Part shown: one piece after another, positions 1-8,664 of the stretch | How positions within the stretch are numbered: position 1 is the stretch's first letter | Layout of the letters: each line of letters opens with the position of its first letter | DNA from: an uncultured Bacilli bacterium | GTDB taxonomy: Bacteria; Bacillota_I; Bacilli_A; RF39; UBA660 | NCBI GenBank assembly: GCA_947629815.1 | Contig: CANRFG010000012.1 | Span: 1-35,935 of the forward strand | DNA length: 35,935 bases | Direction of reading: 5' to 3' | Translations under genes and position numbers: made by a program | Notes under the pieces: generated by a model | The model's input: only the letters and a program-made list of their open reading frames with translations | What the model was told of the DNA's origin: nothing | Database searches by the model: none

Positions 1-807
1 AGTTACCTCTTGAACTACAGATGGAATTATATCTTTTGAAAAATAAGTATTCAAAAACATATACATTTCTGTATTTTTAAAATTTCCATCATATTTATGG
101 CTATAACAAAATCTTACACCAGATGCAATCAAATTTTTACTCAACATAATTTTTGAATCATTATCAACATACCATCTAAGAGGAGAAACTTCTATCCAAA
201 CATTATCTCCCTCATTATATTTTTTACCATTTGAAAGTGTATGGGTTTTGGTATTTCTATAATATGCCCTCACATATTTTCTTCCATTATATTCATATTC
301 TTCATATTCAAATTTTTCAAATGGTTTGTCATATTCATCCCGTCTTCTAGAGTCTGTTGTATATGTTTTTCCTGTCTTTTTTATCTCATTAGATTTAAAC
401 ATTTCTTCTAATTCTTCTTCAATATCTACACTAACAACATATTGTGGATATTCCCCATACTCTATTTCAAGAAATCTACCACTTACATCTGGAATACTCT
501 CAGACAGCATTAAAGTTGGTCGAACTCCACCTGACCTAATACCAGCATAATCCCAACGACAATCACCAACTTGACTAATAACATGAACATCCCCATCACC
601 ATTAGAGGATGATAAATAATACCACCCTGTACGACCTTTTAAAGAATTATCATAATCTACCTTATAATCATCAGAAACATATCCTCCCAATGATATAGCA
701 AAATCTGTTATTGCACACTTAAGGCCATATTTTTCTATTAAATCTATTGGGTCTTCAATAGTCTGCTCATCAGTAAGTAATGTATATTCTTTATTATCAA
801 AATCCAT
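1..807 (-). CDS. DUF6273-like protein, 3' end outside window
   Basis: An open frame of 269 codons runs from an ATG at 807 (ribosome binding site AGGTGG, 5 nt upstream) off the left edge with no stop. No signal peptide or membrane segment is seen in this part. The region ending near the edge (EYGEYPQYVV, then NVWIEVSPLRWYV, IMLSKNLIASGV, MYMFLNTYFSKDIIPSVV) follows the order expected of DUF6273: a 'G.YPQ' strand, a 'W.VL' strand, a 'LLSK.IL' segment and a 'WLN..F...F' helix. That domain has no firmly known function and often sits in large envelope-associated or modular proteins. The upstream part (residues about 1-90, with GGYVSDDY and CRWDYAGIRSGGVRP) is not recognised. The domain call comes from pattern memory and needs a profile search. 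Confidence 0.7.
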   Translation of the reverse strand, partial: MDFDNKEYTLLTDEQTIEDPIDLIEKYGLKCAITDFAISLGGYVSDDYKVDYDNSLKGRTGWYYLSSSNGDGDVHVISQVGDCRWDYAGIRSGGVRPTLMLSESIPDVSGRFLEIEYGEYPQYVVSVDIEEELEEMFKSNEIKKTGKTYTTDSRRRDEYDKPFEKFEYEEYEYNGRKYVRAYYRNTKTHTLSNGKKYNEGDNVWIEVSPLRWYVDNDSKIMLSKNLIASGVRFCYSHKYDGNFKNTEMYMFLNTYFSKDIIPSVVQEVT

Positions 808-825
808 TTAAACCACCTTTTGTGT

Positions 826-853
826 AGTATACCATATTTTACTTTTTTTTCAA
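826..853 (-). promoter_or_regulatory. Promoter of the DUF6273-like gene
   Basis: On the minus strand there is a -35 box TTGAAA (848-853), a 16 bp spacer and a -10 box TATACT (826-831), about 20 nt before the start codon. It lies just after the mraY terminator, so this gene is transcribed separately. Confidence 0.6.
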
Positions 854-860
854 CCTTTCT

Positions 861-891
861 ATAAAAAAAACTTGATGAAATTCATCAAGTT
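861..891 (-). terminator. Terminator of mraY
   Basis: AACTTGATGAA pairs with TTCATCAAGTT (869-891) and is followed on the minus strand by a run of eight T. The mraY stop codon lies inside the hairpin. Confidence 0.8.
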
Positions 892-1882
892 AAATCCAAA
901 CACTAAATACTACCCCTGCAACACTAAAAAATATACCAAACACTAAAAATAATTTTACTATATTTACCTCATGCCAACCTAATTTTTCAAAATGATGATG
1001 AAGTGGTGCCATCAAAAACACTTTCTTACCAAAATATCTACCTGCAATCATTTGAATTATACAAGTTAATGTTTCTATAACAAACACACCTGCAACAACA
1101 ATCAAGGTTATTTCATGGCTTGTAAGAATAGCAATTACTGCAAGTGTAGCGCCAAGAGCAAGTGAACCTGTATCACCCATTATTACTTTTGCAGGATATG
1201 TATTATATATCAAAAATCCAAGTAATGAACCAACTAATATAAAACAAAATATACCTATATCTTCACTACCTGTTATCCAAGTTGTTCCAAAACTTATAAT
1301 TCCAAAAGCCAAAAAAGCAATTGCAGATAAACTTCCAGCTAAACCATCTAAACCATCCGTTATATTTACTGCATTACTACTTGCAACAAGCATGAATAAT
1401 ATAAATAAACCATAAAACCAACCCATATTTATTTTTATACCTAATGTATGTATTTCTAAAATAGTATCATGTCCTGTATTTATAAATATTATAAAAAACA
1501 ATATAGCGATTATTATTTGACCAATTAATTTTTGTATTTCAGTAAGTCCTATATTATTTTGTCTTTTTATTTTTATCATATCATCGATAAATCCAAGTAA
1601 TGCATAAGATAAAAATATAAACAATATTAAAAATAAATTACTCGAAAATTCTATTTTATTTAATAATAAAAGTATTATTGTAGAAATTATAGTTGGAATA
1701 ATAAATATTAATCCTCCCATAGTAGGCACACCTTGTTTTTTCTTATGTATATTCGATAAAAATATACTTACAGTTTGTCTTGCCTTTAATTTTTTTAAAA
1801 GTGGAAGTAAAATTATTCCAAATACAACCGTTATTATAAACGATACCATAAGCGCTAAAGCAGATTTTGCTAAAATTAACAT
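890..1882 (-). CDS. mraY: Phospho-N-acetylmuramoyl-pentapeptide-transferase MraY
   Basis: MraY is the integral membrane enzyme that moves phospho-MurNAc-pentapeptide from its UDP carrier to undecaprenyl phosphate, forming lipid I. The 330-residue product has about ten hydrophobic helices. It keeps the family signatures: the DD pair near residue 100 (FIDDMIKIK), NITDGLDGLAG near 172-182, MGDTGSLALGA near 235, and the C-terminal APLHHHFEKLGWHE loop. Length is normal. It starts 10 nt after the murE stop and ends in a strong terminator, so it is the last gene of a murE-mraY unit. murF and murD, common neighbours elsewhere, are not here. Confidence 0.97.
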   Translation of the reverse strand: MLILAKSALALMVSFIITVVFGIILLPLLKKLKARQTVSIFLSNIHKKKQGVPTMGGLIFIIPTIISTIILLLLNKIEFSSNLFLILFIFLSYALLGFIDDMIKIKRQNNIGLTEIQKLIGQIIIAILFFIIFINTGHDTILEIHTLGIKINMGWFYGLFILFMLVASSNAVNITDGLDGLAGSLSAIAFLAFGIISFGTTWITGSEDIGIFCFILVGSLLGFLIYNTYPAKVIMGDTGSLALGATLAVIAILTSHEITLIVVAGVFVIETLTCIIQMIAGRYFGKKVFLMAPLHHHFEKLGWHEVNIVKLFLVFGIFFSVAGVVFSVWI

Positions 1883-1892
1883 GTTCCATCTC

Positions 1893-3215
1893 CTAAATAT
1901 ATTTATATATTATTTTTTCATCAGAAAAGTCATATTTTTTATTACCAATTATTTGGTACTCTTCATGACCCTTACCTAGTACCAATAGTATATCACTTTT
2001 TTTCATAAGTTGTATACCCCTTATTATAGCAGTTTCTCTATTTTCGATTATTTCATAATTATTTGTATCAACATTTTCCACCATATTTTGTATTATATCC
2101 ATTGGATTTTCATCTCTAGGATTGTCACTTGTAAATATTACATAATTTGACAGTTGTGTCGATATTTTTCCCATTATTTTTCTTTTATTCTTATCTCTAT
2201 TACCCCCACAACCTATTATTGTATAAATATTTTCATAATTTAATTCTTTAATAGTATTTAAAACATTTTCAACAGCATCAGGTGTATGTGCATAATCAAT
2301 CACTATCATATTATCATTATATTTTATTTTTTCCATTCTACCTTTTGGGGCTTCTAATTCACAAATTATATTATCTAATGATAACAATTCCATAAAAATT
2401 ATACATATTGTAACATTATATACATTATATTTTCCTACTAATTTTGTTTCATATTTATTATCATTTACATTAAATATAGTGTTTTCTTTATTTATTGTTA
2501 TATTTGATATTTTATAATCACTATCATTTAATCCATATGTAATAGTGTCATTTGAATCTATAATAAAATAATCTTTATATTCACTATCAATATTAACAAT
2601 AGCTTTTCCTTCTTTTTTAATCATGTTAAATAATATTTGTTTACATTTCGCATAATTTTCCATAGTATTATGATAATCCAAATGGTCTTGAGTCAAATTT
2701 GTAAAAACAGCGTAATCAAATTGTAAACCTTTTAATCTATTTTGACATAATGCATGACTACTTGCTTCTAATACAACATACTCACAATTATTTTTCCTAC
2801 ATTCAAGTAACATTTCATACATATCTAATATGTCTGGCGTTGTATTATTTAAGTCCTTTACTTTTTCTTCAATATAAAAACCTATCGTTCCTATATATGC
2901 ACTTTTAATTCCAAGTTTATTTAACATTTGCCAAATTAAATAACATGTCGTTGTTTTTCCATTTGTTCCTGTTATACCTATAAGTTTTAAATCCTTTATT
3001 TCATCATAATATTTTTCTTTTAAATAATTAACTAAATATTCATGAGTATCTTTTACAACTAATGTTTCAACACTATAAAGACCTTTTTCACATACTATTT
3101 TTTCTGCTCCATTTTTAATTGCATCTTCTATATAATTATGACCATCATTATTATATTTTATAGCTATAAAAGTATCACCTTTCTTTACTTTTCTAGAATC
3201 TACTTTTATATTCAT
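1893..3215 (-). CDS. murE: UDP-MurNAc-tripeptide synthetase MurE, mDAP type
   Basis: MurE is the cytoplasmic ATP-dependent ligase that adds the third residue to UDP-MurNAc-L-Ala-D-Glu. The P-loop GTNGKTT is at residues 83-89. The central domain holds the substrate-binding NTTPDILDMY and EASSHAL segments, and the C-terminal domain has IDYAHTPDAVENVL and GKGHE. SDNPRDENP at about 363-371 contains the DNPR motif that in characterised enzymes marks specificity for meso-diaminopimelate rather than lysine, so the peptidoglycan is predicted to be DAP-type. At 440 residues it is somewhat short, with a compact N-terminal domain. The start at 3215 has an AGAGGTG site 7 nt upstream. Confidence 0.95.
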   Translation of the reverse strand: MNIKVDSRKVKKGDTFIAIKYNNDGHNYIEDAIKNGAEKIVCEKGLYSVETLVVKDTHEYLVNYLKEKYYDEIKDLKLIGITGTNGKTTTCYLIWQMLNKLGIKSAYIGTIGFYIEEKVKDLNNTTPDILDMYEMLLECRKNNCEYVVLEASSHALCQNRLKGLQFDYAVFTNLTQDHLDYHNTMENYAKCKQILFNMIKKEGKAIVNIDSEYKDYFIIDSNDTITYGLNDSDYKISNITINKENTIFNVNDNKYETKLVGKYNVYNVTICIIFMELLSLDNIICELEAPKGRMEKIKYNDNMIVIDYAHTPDAVENVLNTIKELNYENIYTIIGCGGNRDKNKRKIMGKISTQLSNYVIFTSDNPRDENPMDIIQNMVENVDTNNYEIIENRETAIIRGIQLMKKSDILLVLGKGHEEYQIIGNKKYDFSDEKIIYKYI

Positions 3216-3263
3216 AATAAAACACCTCTTACAACATATTATTCATGTCGCAAGTTTTGGTGT

Positions 3264-3617
3264 TTAGTCTATTAATTCATAGTTATATGTATTGCCATTC
3301 TTTGTTATTTTTATTTGTGTACTTAAATCAAAATCTTTATTTGTTTTTGGGTTTTTTATATTACCCTTTATATAACCACTTTTTACTAAAGTATCTAAAG
3401 TAATAAGTAAAGGCTCATCATCAGTTGGTTTAAATGATGGATTTTCAGTTAACCATTCTTTAGCGCTTAATTCAATCATAGTAACTTGACTATCATAAAG
3501 TTCTTGTTTACTATTTAAAACCATTTTATCAAATCCAACTACTGTAACTACTGACAGTATAGCTAAAATAGCGATTACACCCATAAGTTCAACTAATGTA
3601 AATCCGTTAGTTCTCAT
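3264..3617 (-). CDS. Type IV prepilin-like protein (ComGC-like N-terminus)
   Basis: The product is 117 residues and starts with a short basic leader and a class III prepilin signal, MRTNG followed by FTLVELMGV. Glu 5 of the mature form is present, followed by a hydrophobic helix (IAILAILSVVTVVGF). This is the site cut and N-methylated by a PilD/ComC prepilin peptidase in type IV pili, pseudopili and competence pili. The soluble part (residues about 30-117) has no cysteines and is not recognised. The gene stands alone: no comGA/comGB-type ATPase or platform gene is in the window. It precedes murE by 48 nt with no terminator, so it may be the first gene of a prepilin-murE-mraY transcript. Confidence 0.8.
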   Translation of the reverse strand: MRTNGFTLVELMGVIAILAILSVVTVVGFDKMVLNSKQELYDSQVTMIELSAKEWLTENPSFKPTDDEPLLITLDTLVKSGYIKGNIKNPKTNKDFDLSTQIKITKNGNTYNYELID

Positions 3618-3642
3618 ATATACTTCTCCTATCCTATTTAAA

Positions 3643-3670
3643 GTATAACATTTTATTGTTTTTAAATCAA
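3643..3670 (-). promoter_or_regulatory. Promoter of the prepilin-murE-mraY unit
   Basis: On the minus strand there is TTGATT (3665-3670), a 16 bp spacer and TATACT (3643-3648), about 25 nt before the prepilin start codon. Confidence 0.55.
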
Positions 3671-3689
3671 TTATTTTTATTGCTTTTAC

Positions 3690-3717
3690 AATAATAAAAC
3701 GGATATTAAATCCGTTT
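3690..3717 (-). terminator. Terminator of clpB
   Basis: AAACGGAT (3697-3704) and ATCCGTTT (3710-3717) form an 8 bp stem with a 5 nt loop. A T-rich tail follows on the minus strand. It overlaps the clpB stop codon. Confidence 0.7.
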
Positions 3718-5827
3718 ACTTTATGACTATTTTATCATTTTCTAAATCAAATGTTATTTCACTATTAGGTTTAATCTTATTTTCTATAATAGATGTCGCA
3801 ATTAAAGTTTCAACATTTTTACTTAAAAATCTTTTAAGTGGACGCGCTCCAAATTTAACATTATATGATGACTCTATTATATATTTTTTTACACTATCAG
3901 TAAAATTAAGTTTTAAATTAATATTTGATAATCTATTTTGTAAATCAACTATAAGTTTATCTAATATATCATTTATTGTATTTTCACTTAAAGAATTAAA
4001 TACAACTATTTCATCTATTCTATTTATAAATTCTGGTTTAAATGTATGTCTTAATTCATCTATAACTTGTTCTTTAGAGTTTAACTCACCCTCTAATATA
4101 TGCTCACTTCCTAAATTAGAAGTCATTATAATAATAGTGTTTTTAAAATCAACTGTTCTACCTTGAGAATCAGTAATTCTACCATCATCTAATATTTGAA
4201 GTAATATATTAAATACATCTTTATGAGCTTTTTCTATTTCATCAAATAAAACTATTGAATAAGGATTTCTTCTTACAGCTTCAGTTAATTGTCCACCTTC
4301 ATCATATCCTACATATCCTGGAGGCGCTCCAACCAATCTTGAAACAGAATGACTTTCCATATATTCACTCATATCTATTCTTACCATATGCTTTTCATCA
4401 TCAAATAACTCATATGCAAGAGTTCTTGCAACTTCTGTTTTACCTACACCTGTTGGGCCTAAAAATATGAAAGAACCAATTGGTCTATTTGGGTCATTTA
4501 TACCTGCTCTACTTCTTATAATTGCATCGCTTACTAATTTTATAGCCTCATCTTGACCTTTTACTCTTTTTTTCATATTTTCTTCTAATGACATTAATTT
4601 TTCTTTTTCTCCACTTACTAATTTTTTTATAGGTATTTTTGTCCATTTTGATATAATTCCTGCTATATCATCTTCTTCTACTGTATCACTAAGTATTTGA
4701 GATTCATCTTTTTTTCTTAAATCTTCAAGTTCTGTTTCTAATTTAGGTATAATACCATGTCTTAATTTTGCAGCATTTTCTAAATCATAATTGTTTTCTG
4801 CTTGTTCTAATTTAAATTTTGCTTGTTCTAATTCTTCTTTCTTTTTAGCTATCTTATCATTTATATATTTTTCTTCTTCCCATTTGCTTCTTAAAGATTC
4901 TTCCTCTTTCTTAAGAACAGCAATTTTATCTTTTATTTCAAGTAATCTTTTTTTAGAAATCTCGTCATTATCTTTTTTTATTGCTTCTCTTTCTATTTCT
5001 AATCTCATTATTTTTCTAGTTAATGTATCTAAATCAACAGGAACAGAATCCATTTGAACTTTTATAGTAGCGCATGCCTCATCTACTAAATCTATTGCTT
5101 TATCTGGTAAAAATCTATCTGTTATATATCTATTTGATAAATTAGCGGCAGCAATTAGTGCATTATCTTTTATATTAACGCCATGGTAAACCTCAAATCT
5201 TTGTTTCAAACCTCTAAGTATTGTTATTGTATCTTCTACAGTTGGCTCACTTACTATTACTTTTTGAAATCTTCTTTCTAAGGCTCCATCTTTTTCTATG
5301 TATTTTCTATATTCATTTAATGTAGTTGCACCAATTAAGTGTATTTCACCACGAGCAAGAAGTGGTTTTAACATGTTTCCTGCGTCCATTGCACCTTCTA
5401 AAGCTCCTGCTCCTACTATCATGTGAATTTCATCTATGAAAAGTATTATATCTCCTTCTGATTTTTTTATTTCATTTAGTACAGCTTTTAATCTTTCCTC
5501 AAATTCGCCTCTATATTTAGCGCCTGCAATTAAAGCTCCTAAATCAAGTTCCCATATATGTTTGTCTTTTAAACTATTAGGGACATCTCCTCTTACAATT
5601 CTTGCTGCTAAACCCTCTACTATTGCAGTCTTACCAACACCTGGTTCTCCTATCAAAACAGGGTTATTTTTAGTTTTTCTAGATAGTATTCTAGTAATAC
5701 TTCTAACTTCTTCGTCCCTACCTATTACAGGGTCTACTTTTCCATCTTTTACAAGTTCTACTATATCTCTACCATATTTTTCAAGTACATTCTCTAAATT
5801 TTCTTGATAAGGATTTTGATTATTCAT
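3716..5827 (-). CDS. clpB: ClpB-type disaggregase lacking the N-domain
   Basis: This is a Hsp100 AAA+ unfoldase that, with DnaK, threads polypeptides out of aggregates. The first AAA module has Walker A GEPGVGKT at residues 60-67 and Walker B ILFIDEIH; the second has [18 protein letters not shown] and the arginine-finger region EFINRIDE. A long coiled-coil middle domain (about residues 270-390, rich in K and E) separates them, which fits ClpB rather than ClpC. The product is 703 residues against about 860 for full ClpB, because the N-terminal repeat domain is absent: AAA-1 begins almost at once. The start at 5827 has GGAGGGG 6 nt upstream. A CIRCE operator overlaps the promoter, so HrcA-type heat-shock repression is expected. 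Confidence 0.93.
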   Translation of the reverse strand: MNNQNPYQENLENVLEKYGRDIVELVKDGKVDPVIGRDEEVRSITRILSRKTKNNPVLIGEPGVGKTAIVEGLAARIVRGDVPNSLKDKHIWELDLGALIAGAKYRGEFEERLKAVLNEIKKSEGDIILFIDEIHMIVGAGALEGAMDAGNMLKPLLARGEIHLIGATTLNEYRKYIEKDGALERRFQKVIVSEPTVEDTITILRGLKQRFEVYHGVNIKDNALIAAANLSNRYITDRFLPDKAIDLVDEACATIKVQMDSVPVDLDTLTRKIMRLEIEREAIKKDNDEISKKRLLEIKDKIAVLKKEEESLRSKWEEEKYINDKIAKKKEELEQAKFKLEQAENNYDLENAAKLRHGIIPKLETELEDLRKKDESQILSDTVEEDDIAGIISKWTKIPIKKLVSGEKEKLMSLEENMKKRVKGQDEAIKLVSDAIIRSRAGINDPNRPIGSFIFLGPTGVGKTEVARTLAYELFDDEKHMVRIDMSEYMESHSVSRLVGAPPGYVGYDEGGQLTEAVRRNPYSIVLFDEIEKAHKDVFNILLQILDDGRITDSQGRTVDFKNTIIIMTSNLGSEHILEGELNSKEQVIDELRHTFKPEFINRIDEIVVFNSLSENTINDILDKLIVDLQNRLSNINLKLNFTDSVKKYIIESSYNVKFGARPLKRFLSKNVETLIATSIIENKIKPNSEITFDLENDKIVIK

Positions 5828-5882
5828 AATACCCCTCCTTTTTTATAATTAATTTATATGGTATTTTTCATACCACAAATAG

Positions 5883-5911
5883 ATTGTATCACAAAAATTA
5901 GCACTCGTCAA
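5883..5911 (-). promoter_or_regulatory. clpB promoter
   Basis: On the minus strand there is TTGACG (5906-5911), a 17 bp spacer and TACAAT (5883-5888). The -35 box lies inside the CIRCE element, so bound HrcA would block polymerase. The leader also has a small TGGTAT/ATACCA hairpin near 5860-5877. Confidence 0.75.
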
Positions 5912-5924
5912 GTGTGAGTGCTAC
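5898..5924. promoter_or_regulatory. CIRCE element (HrcA operator)
   Basis: TTAGCACTC (5898-5906), a 9 nt spacer and GAGTGCTAC (5916-5924) match the CIRCE consensus TTAGCACTC-N9-GAGTGCTAA at all but the last base. Its position over the clpB -35 box fits repression by HrcA. hrcA itself is not in this window. Confidence 0.93.
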
Positions 5925-5978
5925 TAAATGATTATATTTTGGAGTGCTACTAAATGATTATATTATTAGAGTGCTACT
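5916..5978. repeat. Tandem extra CIRCE half-sites upstream of clpB
   Basis: GAGTGCTACT occurs three times, at 5916-5925, 5942-5951 and 5969-5978. The first copy is the right arm of the CIRCE element. The first two copies are each followed by TAAATGATTATATT, giving units of 26 and 27 bp. The extra copies have no facing TTAGCACTC arm. Confidence 0.8.
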
Positions 5979-6006
5979 TAGTAACCATAATACAATTAAT
6001 AAAATT

Positions 6007-6034
6007 TTGTTTGCTTTTTTCACTGAAATATAGT
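6007..6034 (+). promoter_or_regulatory. Promoter of the lipoprotein gene
   Basis: TTGTTT (6007-6012), a 16 bp spacer and TATAGT (6029-6034) lie about 50 nt before the start codon. The -35 box is weak. Confidence 0.45.
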
Positions 6035-6084
6035 ATATTGTAAATAGTATAGATTATGATATTTGAATAGAAGGGATTTTAGTA

Positions 6085-6498
6085 ATGAAAAAAATTTTTT
6101 TAATATCTATTACAGTGTTACTTGTTTTAACAGGTTGTGGTAATAATGAAGAACAAACAAAAGATAATAATATAGATACATCAAATGTTATAACACAAAA
6201 TTCAAATGATAATGTTATAAAAAGACAAGAAGTAAATGGAATAATATTTGATAATGTTGTATTAAAAACAAATAATAATATGTCATTTTTTAATGTAAAT
6301 GTTACAAATAATAACTCTGTTAGCATAGATATCAAATATATAAAAGTAACTGCATATGATAATAGTTCAAAACAATTATTTGAATTTAATAATTATATAG
6401 GCGACTCAATAAACCCAAATCAGACATTAAAACTCTCATCCAACATTGAAGGAGATTTAACTAACATATATTCAATAAAATATGAGATAATACAGTAA
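6085..6498 (+). CDS. FxLYD-domain-like lipoprotein
   Basis: The product is a 137-residue predicted lipoprotein. MKK and a hydrophobic stretch lead to the lipobox LTGC, so Cys19 would be lipidated after signal peptidase II cleavage. A low-complexity Asn/Asp/Thr linker (about 20-50) follows. The C-terminal domain (about 55-137) has the pattern of FxLYD-type beta-sandwich domains: a strand 'NGIIFDNVVLKTNNN', a 'VTNNNSVSIDIKYIKVTAYD' core, then a 'GDSINPNQTLKL' turn. Such domains occur on the outside of Gram-positive cells and have no set activity. The start has GAAGGGA 8 nt upstream. The gene is monocistronic, with its own promoter and terminator. Confidence 0.8.
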   Translation: MKKIFLISITVLLVLTGCGNNEEQTKDNNIDTSNVITQNSNDNVIKRQEVNGIIFDNVVLKTNNNMSFFNVNVTNNNSVSIDIKYIKVTAYDNSSKQLFEFNNYIGDSINPNQTLKLSSNIEGDLTNIYSIKYEIIQ

Positions 6499-6520
6499 AG
6501 GAAAAAACCTTTACTTTTTT
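6494..6520 (+). terminator. Terminator of the lipoprotein gene
   Basis: AGTAAAGG (6494-6501), a loop of six A and CCTTTACT (6508-6515) are followed by a run of six T. The stem overlaps the stop codon. Confidence 0.85.
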
Positions 6521-6521
6521 C

Positions 6522-6550
6522 TTGATTAAACACTTTATTTAGAATATAAT
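6522..6550 (+). promoter_or_regulatory. Promoter of yrrN-yrrO
   Basis: TTGATT (6522-6527), a 17 bp spacer and TATAAT (6545-6550) lie 19 nt before the yrrN start codon. Confidence 0.7.
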
Positions 6551-6569
6551 TACTAAAAGAGGTGAAACA

Positions 6570-7406
6570 ATGTATAAAACTATAGTAATTCCTAATAACA
6601 AAAAAATGATAGATTTAGATTGTGATGCAATAGTTTTAGGTTTAAAAAACTATAGTGTCAACATGCCCTTTTATATGGATATAGAAGAATTAAAAGAAAT
6701 AAGTGAAAAAACAAATAAAGAAATATTCGTATCTATAAATAAAAATATATTTAATAATGAAATAGATAAATTAAAAGAAATATTACTTAAACTAAATAAT
6801 ATTAAAATAAAAGGTGTATTTTATTATGATATATCAATAGTAAATTTAAAAGAAAAACTAAAATTAAACTATGATTTAATATGGAATCAAGAACATTTAA
6901 CAACTAACTATATGACAATAAATTATTGGTTAAGTAAAGGGGTAAAATACACATGTTTATCAAATGAAATAACAATTAATGAAATAAAAGAAATAACAAA
7001 AAATACAAAAGCAAAACTAATTGTACAACTTTTTGGATATGTACCTATGATGAACTCAAGAAGACATGCTGTTAAAAACTATTTAAATGAATTTAATATA
7101 GATGATGATTCTAAAATAAATTATATTGAAAAAGAAAATAAAACTTACCCTATTATAGACGATGAAAATGGTACAGTGGTATATACAAATAAAATATTAA
7201 ATGGAATAAAAGATGTATTAGATATAGATGTAGAATACATACTACTAAATAGTTTTATGATAAATGAAAAAGATTTTAATAAAGTTCTAAAAATGTTTAA
7301 AACAGTAACAAAAGAAAATAAAGAGGAATATTATAATATGATAAATAATATGTTTAATGCAGATACACTATTTCTTCATAAAGAAACGATTTATAAGGTG
7401 AAATAA
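6570..7406 (+). CDS. U32 family protein, YrrN/TrhP1-like
   Basis: This is the shorter member of a U32 pair. The 278-residue product has the TIM-barrel-like features of the family (AIVLGLKNYS, EIFVSINK, and a conserved LIVQLFGYVPMMNSRRHAVKNY segment near 150-170) but lacks the cysteine cluster of its partner. In B. subtilis, YrrN and YrrO (TrhP1/TrhP2) are needed for hydroxylation of uridine 34 in tRNA, and they sit upstream of greA as here. The stop overlaps the start of the next gene by one base, which implies translational coupling. Older annotations call these peptidases; a proteolytic role is doubtful. Confidence 0.8.
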   Translation: MYKTIVIPNNKKMIDLDCDAIVLGLKNYSVNMPFYMDIEELKEISEKTNKEIFVSINKNIFNNEIDKLKEILLKLNNIKIKGVFYYDISIVNLKEKLKLNYDLIWNQEHLTTNYMTINYWLSKGVKYTCLSNEITINEIKEITKNTKAKLIVQLFGYVPMMNSRRHAVKNYLNEFNIDDDSKINYIEKENKTYPIIDDENGTVVYTNKILNGIKDVLDIDVEYILLNSFMINEKDFNKVLKMFKTVTKENKEEYYNMINNMFNADTLFLHKETIYKVK

Positions 7407-8602
7407 TGAATAAAGTAGAATTACTTGCTCCAGCTGGAGATTTAGAAAGACTAAAAATCGCACTTTTATATGGAGCAGATGCTGTATATATAGGTTGGAA
7501 TTTATTCAGTCTTCGAGCAAATGCAACAAACTTTACAATTGAAGAAATAAAAGAAGGTGTATCATATGCACACTCATTAAATAAAAAAGTTTATGTTACT
7601 GTAAATATAGTTATGCATAATAAAGAAATAAAACTTTTATTAAAATATTTAAAACAATTAGAAGAAGCTAATGTAGATGCAATTATAGTAAGCGACCCTG
7701 CTATAATAAAACTTGCCTCAGAAAACACAAAATTACAAATACATTTATCAACTCAACAATCTACTATAAATTATGAAGCCATAGAATTTTTTAAAAAAGA
7801 AGGAGTTTCAAGAATAGTACTTGCTAGAGAATGTTCAAAAGATGACATAAAAGCTATAAAAGATAATGTAGATATAGAAATAGAAACATTTATACATGGC
7901 GCAATGTGTGCATCATATAGTGGAAGATGTGTTCTTTCAAACTATTTAACAGATAGAGATTCAAATAGAGGTGGCTGTAGTCAAATATGCAGATGGGATT
8001 TTAAATTACTTGATAATTCACATAATGAATTAAAAGGAAATAAAGATTTTACTTTCTGCGCTAAAGACCTATCAATGCTAAAATATATTCCTGAATTAAT
8101 CGATTTAGGAGTTAGTTCATTTAAAATAGAAGGAAGAATGAGGTCTATTTATTATATTGCAACAGTTGTAAGTATATATAGAAAAGCAATAGATGAATAT
8201 TATAATGATAAAGAAAATTATAAATACAACATACAATATGAAAAAATATTAAGAGAATGCGCTAATAGAGATTCTGTGCCACAATTTTACAACAATATAT
8301 TTGATAATACTTGCAGTTACTATAATGGAAGATGTGAGGTTTCAAATCAAGATTTTTTAGGTATTGTTTTAGATTATAATGAAAAAACTTCTATAGCTAC
8401 TATCGAACAAAGAAATTACTTTAAAAAAGGTGATACAGTAGAACTATTTGGACCAAATACAGAACTTACAACATTTACTATTAACGAAATATTTGATGAA
8501 AATAATAATATAATAGAAATAGTAAATCACCCTAAGCAAATAGTTAAAATAAAAATACAAAAAAAATTAAATAAAAATGACATAATGAAAGTCAAAAATT
8601 AA
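7406..8602 (+). CDS. U32 family tRNA hydroxylation protein, YrrO/TrhP2-like
   Basis: The product is 398 residues. It opens with VELLAPAGDLERLKIALLYGADAVYIG, the usual start of U32 proteins, and continues with the signature ETFIHGAMCASYSGRCVLSNYL near 158-180. Cysteines in CASYSGRC, GGCSQICRW and a later ECANRD...C...GRC cluster resemble the ligands of the Fe-S cluster known in TrhP/RlhA-type enzymes. A small C-terminal beta domain (about 310-398) follows. With its partner it is predicted to form 5-hydroxyuridine at the tRNA wobble position. The udk gene that separates yrrO from greA in B. subtilis is missing here. Confidence 0.88.
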   Translation: MNKVELLAPAGDLERLKIALLYGADAVYIGWNLFSLRANATNFTIEEIKEGVSYAHSLNKKVYVTVNIVMHNKEIKLLLKYLKQLEEANVDAIIVSDPAIIKLASENTKLQIHLSTQQSTINYEAIEFFKKEGVSRIVLARECSKDDIKAIKDNVDIEIETFIHGAMCASYSGRCVLSNYLTDRDSNRGGCSQICRWDFKLLDNSHNELKGNKDFTFCAKDLSMLKYIPELIDLGVSSFKIEGRMRSIYYIATVVSIYRKAIDEYYNDKENYKYNIQYEKILRECANRDSVPQFYNNIFDNTCSYYNGRCEVSNQDFLGIVLDYNEKTSIATIEQRNYFKKGDTVELFGPNTELTTFTINEIFDENNNIIEIVNHPKQIVKIKIQKKLNKNDIMKVKN

Positions 8603-8604
8603 CC

Positions 8605-8640
8605 TTGACAAAAATAATATTTTATAGTATTATTTTGTCG
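8605..8640 (+). promoter_or_regulatory. greA promoter overlapping an inverted repeat
   Basis: TTGACA (8605-8610), a 17 bp spacer and TATTAT (8628-8633) form a near-ideal promoter. The same bases form an imperfect inverted repeat, GACAAAAATAATA (8607-8619) with TATTATTTTGTC (8628-8639). It could also act as a weak AT-rich hairpin at the end of the yrrO transcript. Confidence 0.7.
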
Positions 8641-8664
8641 GTCTAGGAAATACGAGGTGGAAAT

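Noticed and set aside
326-550. Plus-strand 74-codon ORF
   Set aside because: It lies opposite the partial DUF6273-like gene, which has a good start, promoter and coding pattern on the minus strand.
3723-5807. Several plus-strand ORFs of 70-150 codons opposite clpB
   Set aside because: They are antisense shadows of a highly conserved gene, with low-complexity Ser/Phe/Leu composition and no ribosome binding sites.
6570-8602. Collagenase-type peptidases (old U32 label)
   Set aside because: Pairing with greA and the YrrN/YrrO architecture fit the tRNA hydroxylation role; no peptidase active site is seen.
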